DNA from: Schizochytrium sp. TIO01 | Lineage: Eukaryota > Sar > Bigyra > Thraustochytrida > Thraustochytriidae | Direction of reading: 5' to 3' | DNA length: 64,000 nucleotides | Assembly: GCA_004764695.1 (NCBI GenBank) | Contig: SMSO01000032.1 | Span: 6,654,668 to 6,718,667 of the forward strand | Part shown: piece after piece, positions 11,386 through 20,784 of the stretch | Numbering within the stretch: the first letter of the stretch is position 1 | How the letters are laid out: every line of letters starts with the position of its first letter | Notes under the pieces: model-generated | What the model was told of the DNA's origin: nothing | What the model saw: the letters and a program-made list of their open reading frames with translations, nothing else | Databases searched by the model: none | Made by a program: the position numbers and the translations under genes

Positions 11386-12245
11386 TGAGTCAAAATCTTT
11401 AAACTTGTACTTCCACTGGAGAGACCTAGTACCTACCTACTACTTACTCTGCCGCCTGGCTGATGGGGGGTGATCTGGGTACCACCAAGTTACTAGGCGG
11501 GCCAAGGTTTGTTTTAACAGCCTTATCGCACAGAAGATCTTGATAAGGGGTGATACTAAGGTGTTTTATCTAGCTAGCATAACCAAAGTAGTTCTCTATT
11601 GGGCCTTGCTGCTAGCACTGCATAGCACTTGGTTAGTAGTGGAGTGCTTACACTTGTAGCCATTGTCGAATTATAGCGGGGGAGAATATGTGTATTAGTA
11701 TGCTGAGCATGAAAAGTCTCTGAACAGAGGAGGCAAACTTGTAAGATGCCGGTAGTACTAGTTAGATGTATAGTACCTCCGTAGCTAGGTATAGTAGGTG
11801 CGGAACGTTTGCTAGGATATAGTGTAAGGAGGCCTCTGCGTAAGAAGGAGATGCGGGTTTGTGAATTTCGAGAGGCAAAGAAAAGAACTGAGCAAAGAAA
11901 GGAAGCTGAGAAAGAGCGCCGCTGCGACGACAATCCCCGAAGAAGGACCCAGTCAATTATACTCGCACCATAGTTAACGCTCGAGCCAAACGCGGACTCG
12001 GGATACTTGCGCGGGCCTAGTGACTCACGCAGTCTCCTCAATCTACACGCGCCTGCAGAGCTCAGGCGTCTCGGACTCCTTCCAGCGTGTTGATCGACGG
12101 ATACACATATATACATACAAATACAATATTGTCGCAGTATCAGCAGTACTGTGTCGATAAGTTCGCAATCTGGAGGAGTACGTAGACATTGATCAACCTT
12201 GCTTTTGAGCGCATTTGTTGTTATCACACAAATTAGAAAGAGATC

Positions 12246-13127
12246 ATGGAAGCCCCTGAGGTTAAGCGCGCAAAGGAGTTGGTCTCCAAGGCTGAGTCCA
12301 CACTCAAGTCGTGGAGCTGGTTTGGATCCTCCTCTGCGAAGTATGATGATGCCTGCGATTTGTACGGCAAGGCCGCCAACAACTATAAGATGGTCAAGCA
12401 ATGGGGTGATGCTGCGACATGCTTCTTGAAGTGTGCTGAGATTAAAAATAAGCAGGAATCACAATTTGAGGCAGCATCCAATTATGTGCTCGCCGCAGAG
12501 ATGCTCTCCAAGGTAGATCAAGGAAGATCCATTCCGCTCTACCGTGATGCAATTGCAATCTACTGCGAGCTCGGACGTTTTGGTACTGCCGCCAAGCATG
12601 CCGAGGCAGTGGCAGAAATGTACGAGCGTGACAACAACCTCGAGGAGTCTATGGCCTACTACCAGCAGGCCGCTGACTGCTACTCTGGTGAGAACTCCAC
12701 TGCTCGCGCTGGCAAGTGCTTAGAGAAGGTCTCATTGCACGCTGCCATGCTTAACGACTATGCCAAAGCAATCCAGGGCTTTGAAAAGCTTGGAACCTCT
12801 GCTCTTGAAAGCAATCTGCTCAAATTCAACGCCAAAAAGCACTTCTTGCACGCCGGATTTTGCGCTCTTGCTAGAAACGACACGGTAGCTGCTCAGAATG
12901 GCATTCAGCGCTACAGCGAACTTGATTTTACTTTTCGGGATAGCGCAGAGTGCAAACTGCTTGTTTCACTTACTGAAGCTTGTACGGAGATGGATGTTGA
13001 TAAGTTTGCTGATGAGCTCTTCAAGTATGATTCTATTCGCAAGCTCGATCCTTGGGAGACCTCAATTCTTCTCCGTGTGAAGAATAGCCTCAACGAGACT
13101 GCCAGTGGAGAGGCTGACCTTTTGTAA
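12246..13127 (+). CDS. Alpha-SNAP, NSF attachment protein
   Basis: A 293-aa alpha-soluble NSF attachment protein, the adaptor that recruits the NSF ATPase to SNARE complexes so they can be taken apart after membrane fusion. The frame has the family's length (about 295 aa), and the all-helical TPR-like body is recognisable: the N-terminal A..LYxKAANxYK region, CFLKCAEI, the YYQQAADCYSGE segment, LEKVSLHAAMLNDYAKAIQGFE, and a C-terminus ending in two leucines after an acidic stretch, as in the residues that activate NSF. ATG at 12246 is preceded by an AT-rich leader. The gene is uninterrupted and ends 270 bases before the convergent BEACH gene. Confidence 0.96.
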   Translation: MEAPEVKRAKELVSKAESTLKSWSWFGSSSAKYDDACDLYGKAANNYKMVKQWGDAATCFLKCAEIKNKQESQFEAASNYVLAAEMLSKVDQGRSIPLYRDAIAIYCELGRFGTAAKHAEAVAEMYERDNNLEESMAYYQQAADCYSGENSTARAGKCLEKVSLHAAMLNDYAKAIQGFEKLGTSALESNLLKFNAKKHFLHAGFCALARNDTVAAQNGIQRYSELDFTFRDSAECKLLVSLTEACTEMDVDKFADELFKYDSIRKLDPWETSILLRVKNSLNETASGEADLL

Positions 13128-13400
13128 TCTCAGGAGTACACGTGATCTGCATGTCACCCTCTGTACCACGACCATCGTTATGAAGCCATAAACCTTCCTT
13201 ACGCGATATCTACTTCGAAATGCTTACTACCACCCAACTACAAGGTGTCACATATCAAACCCGTATAAGAACTAAAATCGTTTTTTTAAGCATAATATAA
13301 AGTCGTAAAAGTGTATTTCTGATATCAATCTGCTCTTCCGTATTCTTAACATAAAAGGTTTAGTTGTAACGCAAACCTTGCCATGCACATTTTCCCATCA

Positions 13401-16400
13401 TTATGGTGCCAATGGACTTAAAAATTTAATTGTCCCAGCACATGTACCCATGAAAATTGTGTTAGAGGTGCAGTGCAGTGCAGTAATACTTTGGGTTGGT
13501 AGCGACCGATCCATTTCGTTCAAAGCATCAGTGCGGCTACGCTTTCCTCCGTCAACATCATTTATGTCCCGGGGTGTTTTATAAATAGTGCGCGCAGCAC
13601 TTCGACCCATCATACTGCCCATGAAGTTTACATTGCACAAAGACACACGACCGCAACTCGTGCCAAGGACAGCACAAAGCCGGTCTGGAGTAATTATGGA
13701 ACATGTGACATAACTTTCTGGAGGTAATAGGGCATCTACCGAAATGGCAGGTGACTGAGATCCACTCGCCAAGTCATAAAGATCTACCACACCATCTTTC
13801 CCACAGATCGCAACAGTTGTTTCGTTCTGTGTCCAGTGTACAGAAACAGCATGGGTTCCACGATCTTTACAAGAAGGAAAGTTCATCACCACCTGGTCGA
13901 TTCGCAAGTCATGCAGGAGAACATCTCCTCGTTTGCTTGCAGAGAGTACGAGGCTACCCGAGGCGTCAACATCAAGAGCTGTCACCTCGCTTTCGTGATC
14001 ATAGACAGCGCCAATACAACTAATTTGTTTGCTTCCGCGTACGCTCCATACTTTCAAAGTAGAGTCCCAAGATCCGGTCACTAACATCCTGCCTGACGAA
14101 TTTGTTGCCATGCAAGATACCGCAGCGTCATGCGCGTTGATACGATTCACGACACGGCCATGTTCTAATGCGCTGACATATAGAGAATCGTCCCAACTAC
14201 CGACTAAGAGATTGCCATCACGCAAAGGTGTACAACACGAGAGCGCCAGCTGTCCGACAGCCATCCGACGTTTGACACAGCGGGTCTGTACACTAAGGCA
14301 AGTCACCGAGCCATCGTGAGAGGCCGAAAATATGCTATCGTCTTCCTCCGAGCTGCATATCCAGCTCACGAGACCACGATGCGCTTTCACCTCGCCTTGC
14401 CCTTCATAATTTTGCAAGGTGTTACTGTCCACTCGCCACCACCCAGACCATGCTGAAGAAGCGCGCGGGCTCGGTGATGGGTGTGGAACAATGTGATCAC
14501 CAGAAGAATGAAAGTGTGTTGGAGTTGATGAGATGCTACTGGAGGAGGCGTTGAAGGAAGAAGACTTTAATGAATCAAAGTCAACGCGCATAGGCACCTT
14601 TGGGGTGCCATCAATGGTTTTCCGCGAGGATGTAGATGAGCTTGTGGACGATGAAGACCGAGTAGATCGAAGACGATCTGCCATTGGATTCGTACTGGTT
14701 TGGGGGGAATTTACAGAGACATACAATTCATCTGCTATGACATTGTCATTTGCACTGGGGGTCAATTTTTGGTCCGGTGATTGCGCAGGTGACTTGGGCT
14801 TCTCCGGCAAGCCAGGGGGTGACGGTGACTGCAGGATAGGACTTTGTGCCGGAGATGATGGGGTAAGGGTGATGGGAGATCCAGCCTCTTTGTTTACAAA
14901 TTCTCCTCCAGGGATTTCACCAACCATTAAAGTCTCAGAAGACTCATCGGGGCTGGAGGCTACACGAGGAGGGTGTGGCTCCGAGAACAATTGTTTTGGG
15001 GTTTGCCCGAACTCATAGATCTGCGCTTCATATGATTTGCGTTCATTTGGGTCCTGAACTTTGTCAAGATCTACAGCACCCTCGTATGTAAGGTAATAGA
15101 ATAGGTTGTCCGCTTCAATCGCTGCTTCTCCGCGTTGTTTAAAACCAAAGATAAGATCAATCCACTCATGTAGATGTGCTGACACATAATCCGATTCAAG
15201 CGCTTGTCTGCATTTTTCCACAAAATCGCGAGGGCTTGAACACCATGGTGGAAGTTTGACATCGTCCACAAATTCCCCATCCTGTTTCTGACCTAAGTCG
15301 AGATTGTGCATGTTCACCAGAAACTCACCGTCAGAAGCATAAAATTCTGGAATGAGTTCTTTTAGGTCTGCCGTATTGTTCATAACGCTATTCCACGTTG
15401 CATCCATACTATGGAACGAGCGATCTGGACGGTCAAACTCTCCATTTTGAAGCCTCAACATTAGGTCAGGGACTCGCCGAACAAGATAGTATAAAACATA
15501 TCCTGGGGTCGTGTAGTGAGTTCCATACAGAAAAGGCGGCACGTGAGAGTCTGAGTCACTAAGCATATGCTCGAAGCGCTCTTTAAACCCCAACAACCGA
15601 GTTGGATTCAACGCTCCAATGGGCTTAGAAAGATCACGAAAGGTCTCTTTCTTAGTCAAGTCCAAAGTAGTACTTGTATAGTCTGCAATGACCCAGGGAA
15701 ATACAGGATATTGAGTTAGATCTGCAATGGAGCGATCCGCAAGGGTGTTAAGCTGCATCAAGTACTCGAAGTTGCTCATGCGTCGTTCTTGCCAAGCATG
15801 CTGAAATTCCAAGAGATCAAGAGTTGGGGCGATGGATCGCGGTTGCCCATTTCTAGTCTGCAAATAGCTAAAGAGCAGGTCGTGAACCACATCACGCGCG
15901 TTCCTTCCATCCTCAAAACACACGAGCAGAATTTTCTCCTGCTCATGAAGTCCTGTATCTGCAGTTCCTTCATCATCCTCTCCACCTTGACTCATGCCCC
16001 CTGAAAAGCTTGGGTAGTCTTTACAAAAGCGAACCTCTAATGCACGCTGACGAAGAAGAAAACGACGCTTGTATACACCTGTAAGACGAGATAATGAATA
16101 CGCTTGCACAACTTCGCCAATGTTATTTAGCTGTGCAGGTTGAAAGTACAAATGCTGGTCTGTGAGAAGAATGCACCCCGGAATATCTGTGAGCTGGGAA
16201 ATCAAGCTCACGCGAAGTTCTTTAGGCGTACGAAGTTGCTCTCGGAAATCTAGCAATCGAGATTTGTCAAAGGGCTGGTTCTTACGTTTTTCAAGAATCG
16301 GACGCAATAAACTTTGCTCCATCGAGGCCCGTGCTCCACGCGGCTCGGAGAGAAGGTCTCGTCGCACAGACCAGAGCTTCTTAATAAGGGCTAATGTTTT

Positions 16401-16793
16401 TTCTATTGATCGGTGTTTAAGTTTAAAGACACGTTTGCTTGTCGTTTGATAAGTTTCATATGGCCTTGACTTACCTCCTTGCTTTAGCTTTGTGAGCGCA
16501 GAGGCTTCCATAAGTAAAACTGGTTCTTCTTGGCCTGTCGCGTTAGAGACAAGGCTGGCACCTCCTGGAACCTGAGCCATGTCATCAAAGCGATACTTTT
16601 CCAATGGCAATGAAAAATCACGAGGCTCAAACACCAGACATCTTGAGCAAATCCACAACCTGCCATCTCCGAGGCCTCCTCGCATACCACCTTCCCCTGC
16701 TATTTGCGTTACATCTTCAGCTGCAGCTGATTCGAGCAGATATTCGTCATGATCAAGAAGGAGCAGATTAAACCTGCGGTTTCCAGGTTCCAT
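13401..16793 (-). CDS. BEACH-WD40 protein of the FAN/NSMAF type
   Basis: About 1,130 aa. Order of domains: an N-terminal GRAM/PH-like region (CSRCLVFEPRDFS), a PH-BEACH domain, then a full BEACH domain starting near WQERRMSNFEYLMQLN, with the signatures FPWVIADY, HYTTPGYVLYYLVRR and LIFGFKQRG. A Ser/Pro-rich linker of about 200 residues follows, then C-terminal WD40 repeats (for example VTGSWDSTLKVW). This order is that of FAN (NSMAF), the factor that couples receptors to neutral sphingomyelinase in animals; BEACH proteins in general act in vesicle traffic and membrane scaffolding. The receptor-linked role should not be assumed in a protist. I place the start at the first ATG (16793, MEPGNRRF); eight further codons upstream are open but begin with TTG. 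Uninterrupted. Confidence 0.93.
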   Translation of the reverse strand: MEPGNRRFNLLLLDHDEYLLESAAAEDVTQIAGEGGMRGGLGDGRLWICSRCLVFEPRDFSLPLEKYRFDDMAQVPGGASLVSNATGQEEPVLLMEASALTKLKQGGKSRPYETYQTTSKRVFKLKHRSIEKTLALIKKLWSVRRDLLSEPRGARASMEQSLLRPILEKRKNQPFDKSRLLDFREQLRTPKELRVSLISQLTDIPGCILLTDQHLYFQPAQLNNIGEVVQAYSLSRLTGVYKRRFLLRQRALEVRFCKDYPSFSGGMSQGGEDDEGTADTGLHEQEKILLVCFEDGRNARDVVHDLLFSYLQTRNGQPRSIAPTLDLLEFQHAWQERRMSNFEYLMQLNTLADRSIADLTQYPVFPWVIADYTSTTLDLTKKETFRDLSKPIGALNPTRLLGFKERFEHMLSDSDSHVPPFLYGTHYTTPGYVLYYLVRRVPDLMLRLQNGEFDRPDRSFHSMDATWNSVMNNTADLKELIPEFYASDGEFLVNMHNLDLGQKQDGEFVDDVKLPPWCSSPRDFVEKCRQALESDYVSAHLHEWIDLIFGFKQRGEAAIEADNLFYYLTYEGAVDLDKVQDPNERKSYEAQIYEFGQTPKQLFSEPHPPRVASSPDESSETLMVGEIPGGEFVNKEAGSPITLTPSSPAQSPILQSPSPPGLPEKPKSPAQSPDQKLTPSANDNVIADELYVSVNSPQTSTNPMADRLRSTRSSSSTSSSTSSRKTIDGTPKVPMRVDFDSLKSSSFNASSSSISSTPTHFHSSGDHIVPHPSPSPRASSAWSGWWRVDSNTLQNYEGQGEVKAHRGLVSWICSSEEDDSIFSASHDGSVTCLSVQTRCVKRRMAVGQLALSCCTPLRDGNLLVGSWDDSLYVSALEHGRVVNRINAHDAAVSCMATNSSGRMLVTGSWDSTLKVWSVRGSKQISCIGAVYDHESEVTALDVDASGSLVLSASKRGDVLLHDLRIDQVVMNFPSCKDRGTHAVSVHWTQNETTVAICGKDGVVDLYDLASGSQSPAISVDALLPPESYVTCSIITPDRLCAVLGTSCGRVSLCNVNFMGSMMGRSAARTIYKTPRDINDVDGGKRSRTDALNEMDRSLPTQSITALHCTSNTIFMGTCAGTIKFLSPLAP

Positions 16794-17610
16794 CTTCCCC
16801 TTGCTAGGTTTGATCAATATCCAATGGTCAAGACCTTTTCTTTGAAAGCTTCACGTTCCTAATTTGGCAGACTTCTTTCCAGGATTACAGATCTCGATGT
16901 ATTTCTGTTCTGTAGGTTTTGGGGCATCAAAGAACTTCTCAACACGTACTAGTGGCTACACAATGAGCTACAACCTGCAGTCCAACAGGTCAGATCCTCC
17001 ACTCGCTTCTTGACCTTTGGCCAACTGTCAGGAGGCCTTTAGCAAGCCTTTAGATCCTCCCACAGTAATCTCAGCCTTCGCAGTTGTCCTCGCAGGCTTG
17101 CACGGCGACTGCGAAGTTTGAGTTAGAGTTTTGATATCTTTATTTCTTCAAGTTATCTATCTTGCTTTATAGTTACAAGAACAAGTTTAAACGAAGAAAA
17201 CAAAAAACAGTAACTGAGCACGCATTTCATGCAGTCCTTGAGTTCAGATGGACGATCTTGATACTCCAAGAAAAAAGGTGGAATTTAAAGGGCTTAAACA
17301 AGAAGTGTTCCCTTGTTTGCGTGTCTTTGAATTGAAGCATGTCTTGTTGAACAGAGTAGGTACCAACAGCCTATCTCCCTGCGACTACAGCATTATATAA
17401 ATTTAACTTTTTTTTTTTTTTAGTAATAAAAGAAAAAGGCGCAAATCGAAGCGCCACCGCGAATATCAACATTTTTATAGAACAGCAAAGCGGAATCTCT
17501 GTGGAGACGTTTTTGCTTGTAGCCTCTACCTCTGCCGCACTACGTGTGCCTCCACCTCAAACTCCGCATCTGCGTATTTCCCCAGACCTCGTGCAGCGTT
17601 GCTGGCGATC
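16794..17610. other. Divergent promoter region between BEACH gene and SDE2 gene
   Basis: Both flanking genes are transcribed away from this ~800-base interval. It contains a poly-T run (about 17409-17420). No protein-like frame is present. Confidence 0.6.
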
Positions 17611-19773
17611 ATGGCACTCTCTGCACGGCAAGGTGCCGTAAGGTGCGCGTCTGATGAGTGGCGGTCGCGATCCCAAGTCGGTGCTCAAGTCGTTTCCGCT
17701 GCACCATCGTCATTATCGCAAGTCCTTGTGCGTGTAAATGGCCGCACCATTTGTATTGATGCCCAGTTCGACCGCAACGGCGATCCTGCACCTGCTGAAA
17801 GGTACCTAACGTTGGCTCTTCAGAAGGCTTATTCGTCCTTGATTTGCAGGAAGTCTTCACATACAGGATCAACTTCCTCATGTTCAGCAACGTTGTCATC
17901 ATCACTTACACGAAGGACCCCGGGAAGATCTCTTTCTGAAAGTACCTGCTCAACCTCTGCATTGACACCAAGATCAAGCCCGTGGCAGCTGTGGAGTTCT
18001 GATTCAGGTTTTATGGAACCGGGAGATCCTGTTAGGCCTGGCGCATGGGTTGAAGCACGTTTGAGACATGGTCTTCGAGGTGGTAAAGGTGGGTTTGGAA
18101 ATACACTCAGGGCATCTGCACGTCGTGGAGGTACTGGAACTACAGACTTTAGTGCATGTCGAGACCTGAGTGGTCGCAGACTTCGTCACGTAAACAATGA
18201 GATTCGCCTTCGCCATTGGCGCGAAGAACAGGCCGATCGGGCGCGTGAAAGAGATGGAAATGTTAACGAGGATGATCAGACCCATCGAGTCGCACCAAAG
18301 ACGACCTCTGGCATCAAAAACTGGTTTTTGCCCGTCCCTTCGTGGGCTGATAGCGTTCCTAAAGGAAAAAAGAATGCAGATACCGGACTCAAAGTAGCGG
18401 GTCGAGGCAGAAGATTGTGCCAAGATTGGGCTCGAGCACGCGTATTCTCTAATCTCAAACCTGCAGCAGATGCTCCGGTATGGATTGGATGCCCAAGAGG
18501 ACGTTCGTGCCCGTTTTCGCATCGTGAAGATGAGCTTACTCCTGCGAAACGTGCGGATATTGTATCTGAGAAACGTAAGTCTGACCGTGCTGCTGTAGAT
18601 GATAAAATGCGCGAATTTGTAACGCAAATGCAGGAGACCGAATCAACAATGCAGTCGTCAATCCTTGAGGGATTACGCAGGTCTAAACAGGCATCAGTAC
18701 AGCTTAAGGCAAAAGCAAAAGCAAACGCTCAGTCCATGGAAGATGATGTAAACCAAGACCTTGAAGATACCTCCACAAATGACACTGATCGCATTCAGTG
18801 CCTTTGCGGCGATATTGACGTTGGTGAATTTGGGGAGGTGCTTGGGCGCACCAAATTTAGTACAGCGATTGTTCCAGCAGTGGCAGTTACAGATGAATCA
18901 TGGTATTTTGAGGTTACATTGCTTGCAGATCCAGCGGGCTCACTACAGATTGGCTGTGCTACAGAGCTGTTTGAGGCCTTGGAGCATTCCGAAGACGGGG
19001 TTGGAGATTTACCCTTTAGTTGGGCTCTTGACCCCATTCGTGGCAAATTCTTTAATCAAGGCGCAGAGCTTGATGCGATGTTCAACAATGAGCTCCTCAA
19101 GGATGCCGATGTAGTCAAGTCTGGCTGTACAATAGGCTGTCACCTTGATGTATGCAAACGTCAAATTTATTTCTCCATTAACGGCAGCCGAGTTTCTATC
19201 GCGGGAAAGTCTGTCTATGAACCCCTGTTTCTGACCTCTAGGTTTATGAGAAGGTCTTCTTCCCTTTCTTCGTCTTCTTCGATATCATCTACTCAAACTG
19301 CAAGCAGTGGTATCGGTGCTGACTCTCATTTTTTCTATCCAGCGATCTCAATGGATGAAGGAAGTTTTGTTCGTATTAACCTAGGAGAACGCCCTTTTCA
19401 GTGTGTGCCCTTGGATCGTCGTGTACACGGACTTTGTGGTGATTCCAACCTGCGACTTTTGTGTTCAGATTCTAGCTTCGCATCCGACAAGGGCGCTATT
19501 GCCGCGGATAGTATGGCCTTTTCCAAGGTCCACATTCAGCCAGAAATGCCAGGCGATGACTACAAACCAGTCGATCTGGATGCAGTCGAAAGTGTCAAAG
19601 AGCTTGAGGCACTTGGTTTGGGAGCCTTAAAGCAGGAGCTTGACTCTAGAAATCTTAAGTGTGGCGGAACACTTGAGGAGCGCGCTGCAAGACTTTTCTC
19701 GGTCAAAGGGCTGGCACCGGAAGATATTGATTTGTCTTTGCGCCCTAAACGAAAGAAGCGTCGTATTGTTTAA
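17611..19773 (+). CDS. SDE2 homologue with UBL, zinc-finger, SPRY and SAP domains
   Basis: About 720 aa, starting at the ATG at 17611 (the frame is open four codons further from a TTG). The N-terminal ~155 residues are the ubiquitin-like part; they end at GGKGG (first Gly near 157), where SDE2 precursors are cleaved to release the UBL. The diagnostic SDE2 segment follows (FGNTLRASARR ... ACRDLSGRRLRHVNNE), then a Cys/His motif (CPRGRSCPFSH, near 295). A SPRY domain spans about 409-595 and a SAP motif about 659-698 (LKCGGTLEERAARLFSVKG), with a basic KRKKRR end. SDE2 acts in the nucleus in pre-mRNA splicing and genome stability. The SPRY domain between the SDE2 core and SAP is absent from human SDE2. 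An inserted-looking Ser/Thr-rich stretch lies inside the UBL. Confidence 0.92.
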   Translation: MALSARQGAVRCASDEWRSRSQVGAQVVSAAPSSLSQVLVRVNGRTICIDAQFDRNGDPAPAERYLTLALQKAYSSLICRKSSHTGSTSSCSATLSSSLTRRTPGRSLSESTCSTSALTPRSSPWQLWSSDSGFMEPGDPVRPGAWVEARLRHGLRGGKGGFGNTLRASARRGGTGTTDFSACRDLSGRRLRHVNNEIRLRHWREEQADRARERDGNVNEDDQTHRVAPKTTSGIKNWFLPVPSWADSVPKGKKNADTGLKVAGRGRRLCQDWARARVFSNLKPAADAPVWIGCPRGRSCPFSHREDELTPAKRADIVSEKRKSDRAAVDDKMREFVTQMQETESTMQSSILEGLRRSKQASVQLKAKAKANAQSMEDDVNQDLEDTSTNDTDRIQCLCGDIDVGEFGEVLGRTKFSTAIVPAVAVTDESWYFEVTLLADPAGSLQIGCATELFEALEHSEDGVGDLPFSWALDPIRGKFFNQGAELDAMFNNELLKDADVVKSGCTIGCHLDVCKRQIYFSINGSRVSIAGKSVYEPLFLTSRFMRRSSSLSSSSSISSTQTASSGIGADSHFFYPAISMDEGSFVRINLGERPFQCVPLDRRVHGLCGDSNLRLLCSDSSFASDKGAIAADSMAFSKVHIQPEMPGDDYKPVDLDAVESVKELEALGLGALKQELDSRNLKCGGTLEERAARLFSVKGLAPEDIDLSLRPKRKKRRIV

Positions 19774-19799
19774 ACTTTATTATGCTAGACACTAACTTA

Positions 19800-20690
19800 T
19801 TAATATGAGATTCCGTCATTATCATAGATTGCGAGGTAATCTTTGAGGATAAAGAAAATACATTCAGCAGTAAATGTCTGGTAGAACATGTCAAAGTTGT
19901 TTTCTTGCTTATCAAAGTATGTATTGAAAAGCCTTCGCCAGGATTCGCTAGGAGGTAACTTTGTTGTAACATCTTTCTGATCCATCAATTCGTAACCTTT
20001 AATGCGGGCAAGGATTTCGTGGAAGTTGCCTAATTTTTTTGATTCAATGTCTTCAATGACTGCGTCGATCTATTCGTCGAAGTCACCACCATAGGCTACG
20101 CGAATGATATTTTTCAAAAAGTCATCAAATTGTTCGTGACGAGTGCCAAACTCATTCGTGTTGGATGGCATGGTTTGCTGTCTCAAAGTTGTAGCAATGT
20201 GATCTGGTGGTGCGTGAAGTGGTAGAATGGAAGTACATTTGGAAAGGGATTTGAAGCAACTATTAATCATGCAATAAGCGTGGGCTGCGAACTTCAAGTT
20301 TAATCCTGTTTCATTAACAATGAGGGAACTATCAATATTTGGAAGTCCTAATTTCTCTTTTGTGTGGTCTTTTGTGATTGCCCAAAATACAATCATAGCC
20401 TCAATGTGTTGTAGCTCGCTTAGAATGGATTGGATACTAACATTTGTTGGCATTCTTCCGTCATCAGAAAATGTGTAAAATGTGATATTGAGGATTTCCC
20501 AAAATTCTGCGGCTGTTAAATCCTGGAGAATAATTTGTGAAAACTGATTTGGAAAGTATTGTTTGGGTAGAAAGCTTCTCAATGCATGTAGGTACCATTT
20601 TTGTGAGCATGTAAGGTGAACGTCCTGTTTCCTTTCAGCATACCAGTTCCAGATTTCATGAGAGAAGACAATGTCATTGACAATTAGCAT
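19800..20690 (-). pseudogene. Uncharacterised viral-type gene split by an in-frame TAG
   Basis: An ATG at 20690 opens 206 codons ending in TAG at 20070-20072. The same frame then continues with sensible protein sequence for another 89 codons to a TAA at 19800-19802, so the original product was about 296 aa. I do not recognise the family. It has no signal peptide or membrane helix and is mixed helical in character, with many aromatic residues. It faces the left host gene (SDE2) tail to tail, with only 26 bases between. The TAG could be a decay mutation, read-through, or sequencing error. No frameshift accompanies it. Confidence 0.6.
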
Positions 20691-20784
20691 TTATTTTTTT
20701 AGCTGGTTGAAATTGTTTGCACCAATGTTATTTTGCGCTGGCAATATATAGTAAAAGCAATGAGATTACTTATTGTTAGATAGA

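Larger units (their letters stand above)
9557..12245. other. Gene-poor spacer with many simple repeats
   Basis: Divergent spacer of about 2.7 kb between the MORN and alpha-SNAP genes. It contains a GC-rich stretch (9,600-9,900) and then several microsatellites (TTAATTAA, TTGC, TTCAA, TATC). A 275-codon frame on the minus strand (11574-12401) crosses the alpha-SNAP start and looks like chance. No gene is supported; promoters for both neighbours must lie here. Confidence 0.6.

Noticed and set aside
11574-12401. A 275-codon minus-strand frame overlapping the alpha-SNAP start
   Set aside because: It crosses the well-supported alpha-SNAP coding start on the opposite strand and has no recognisable domain.
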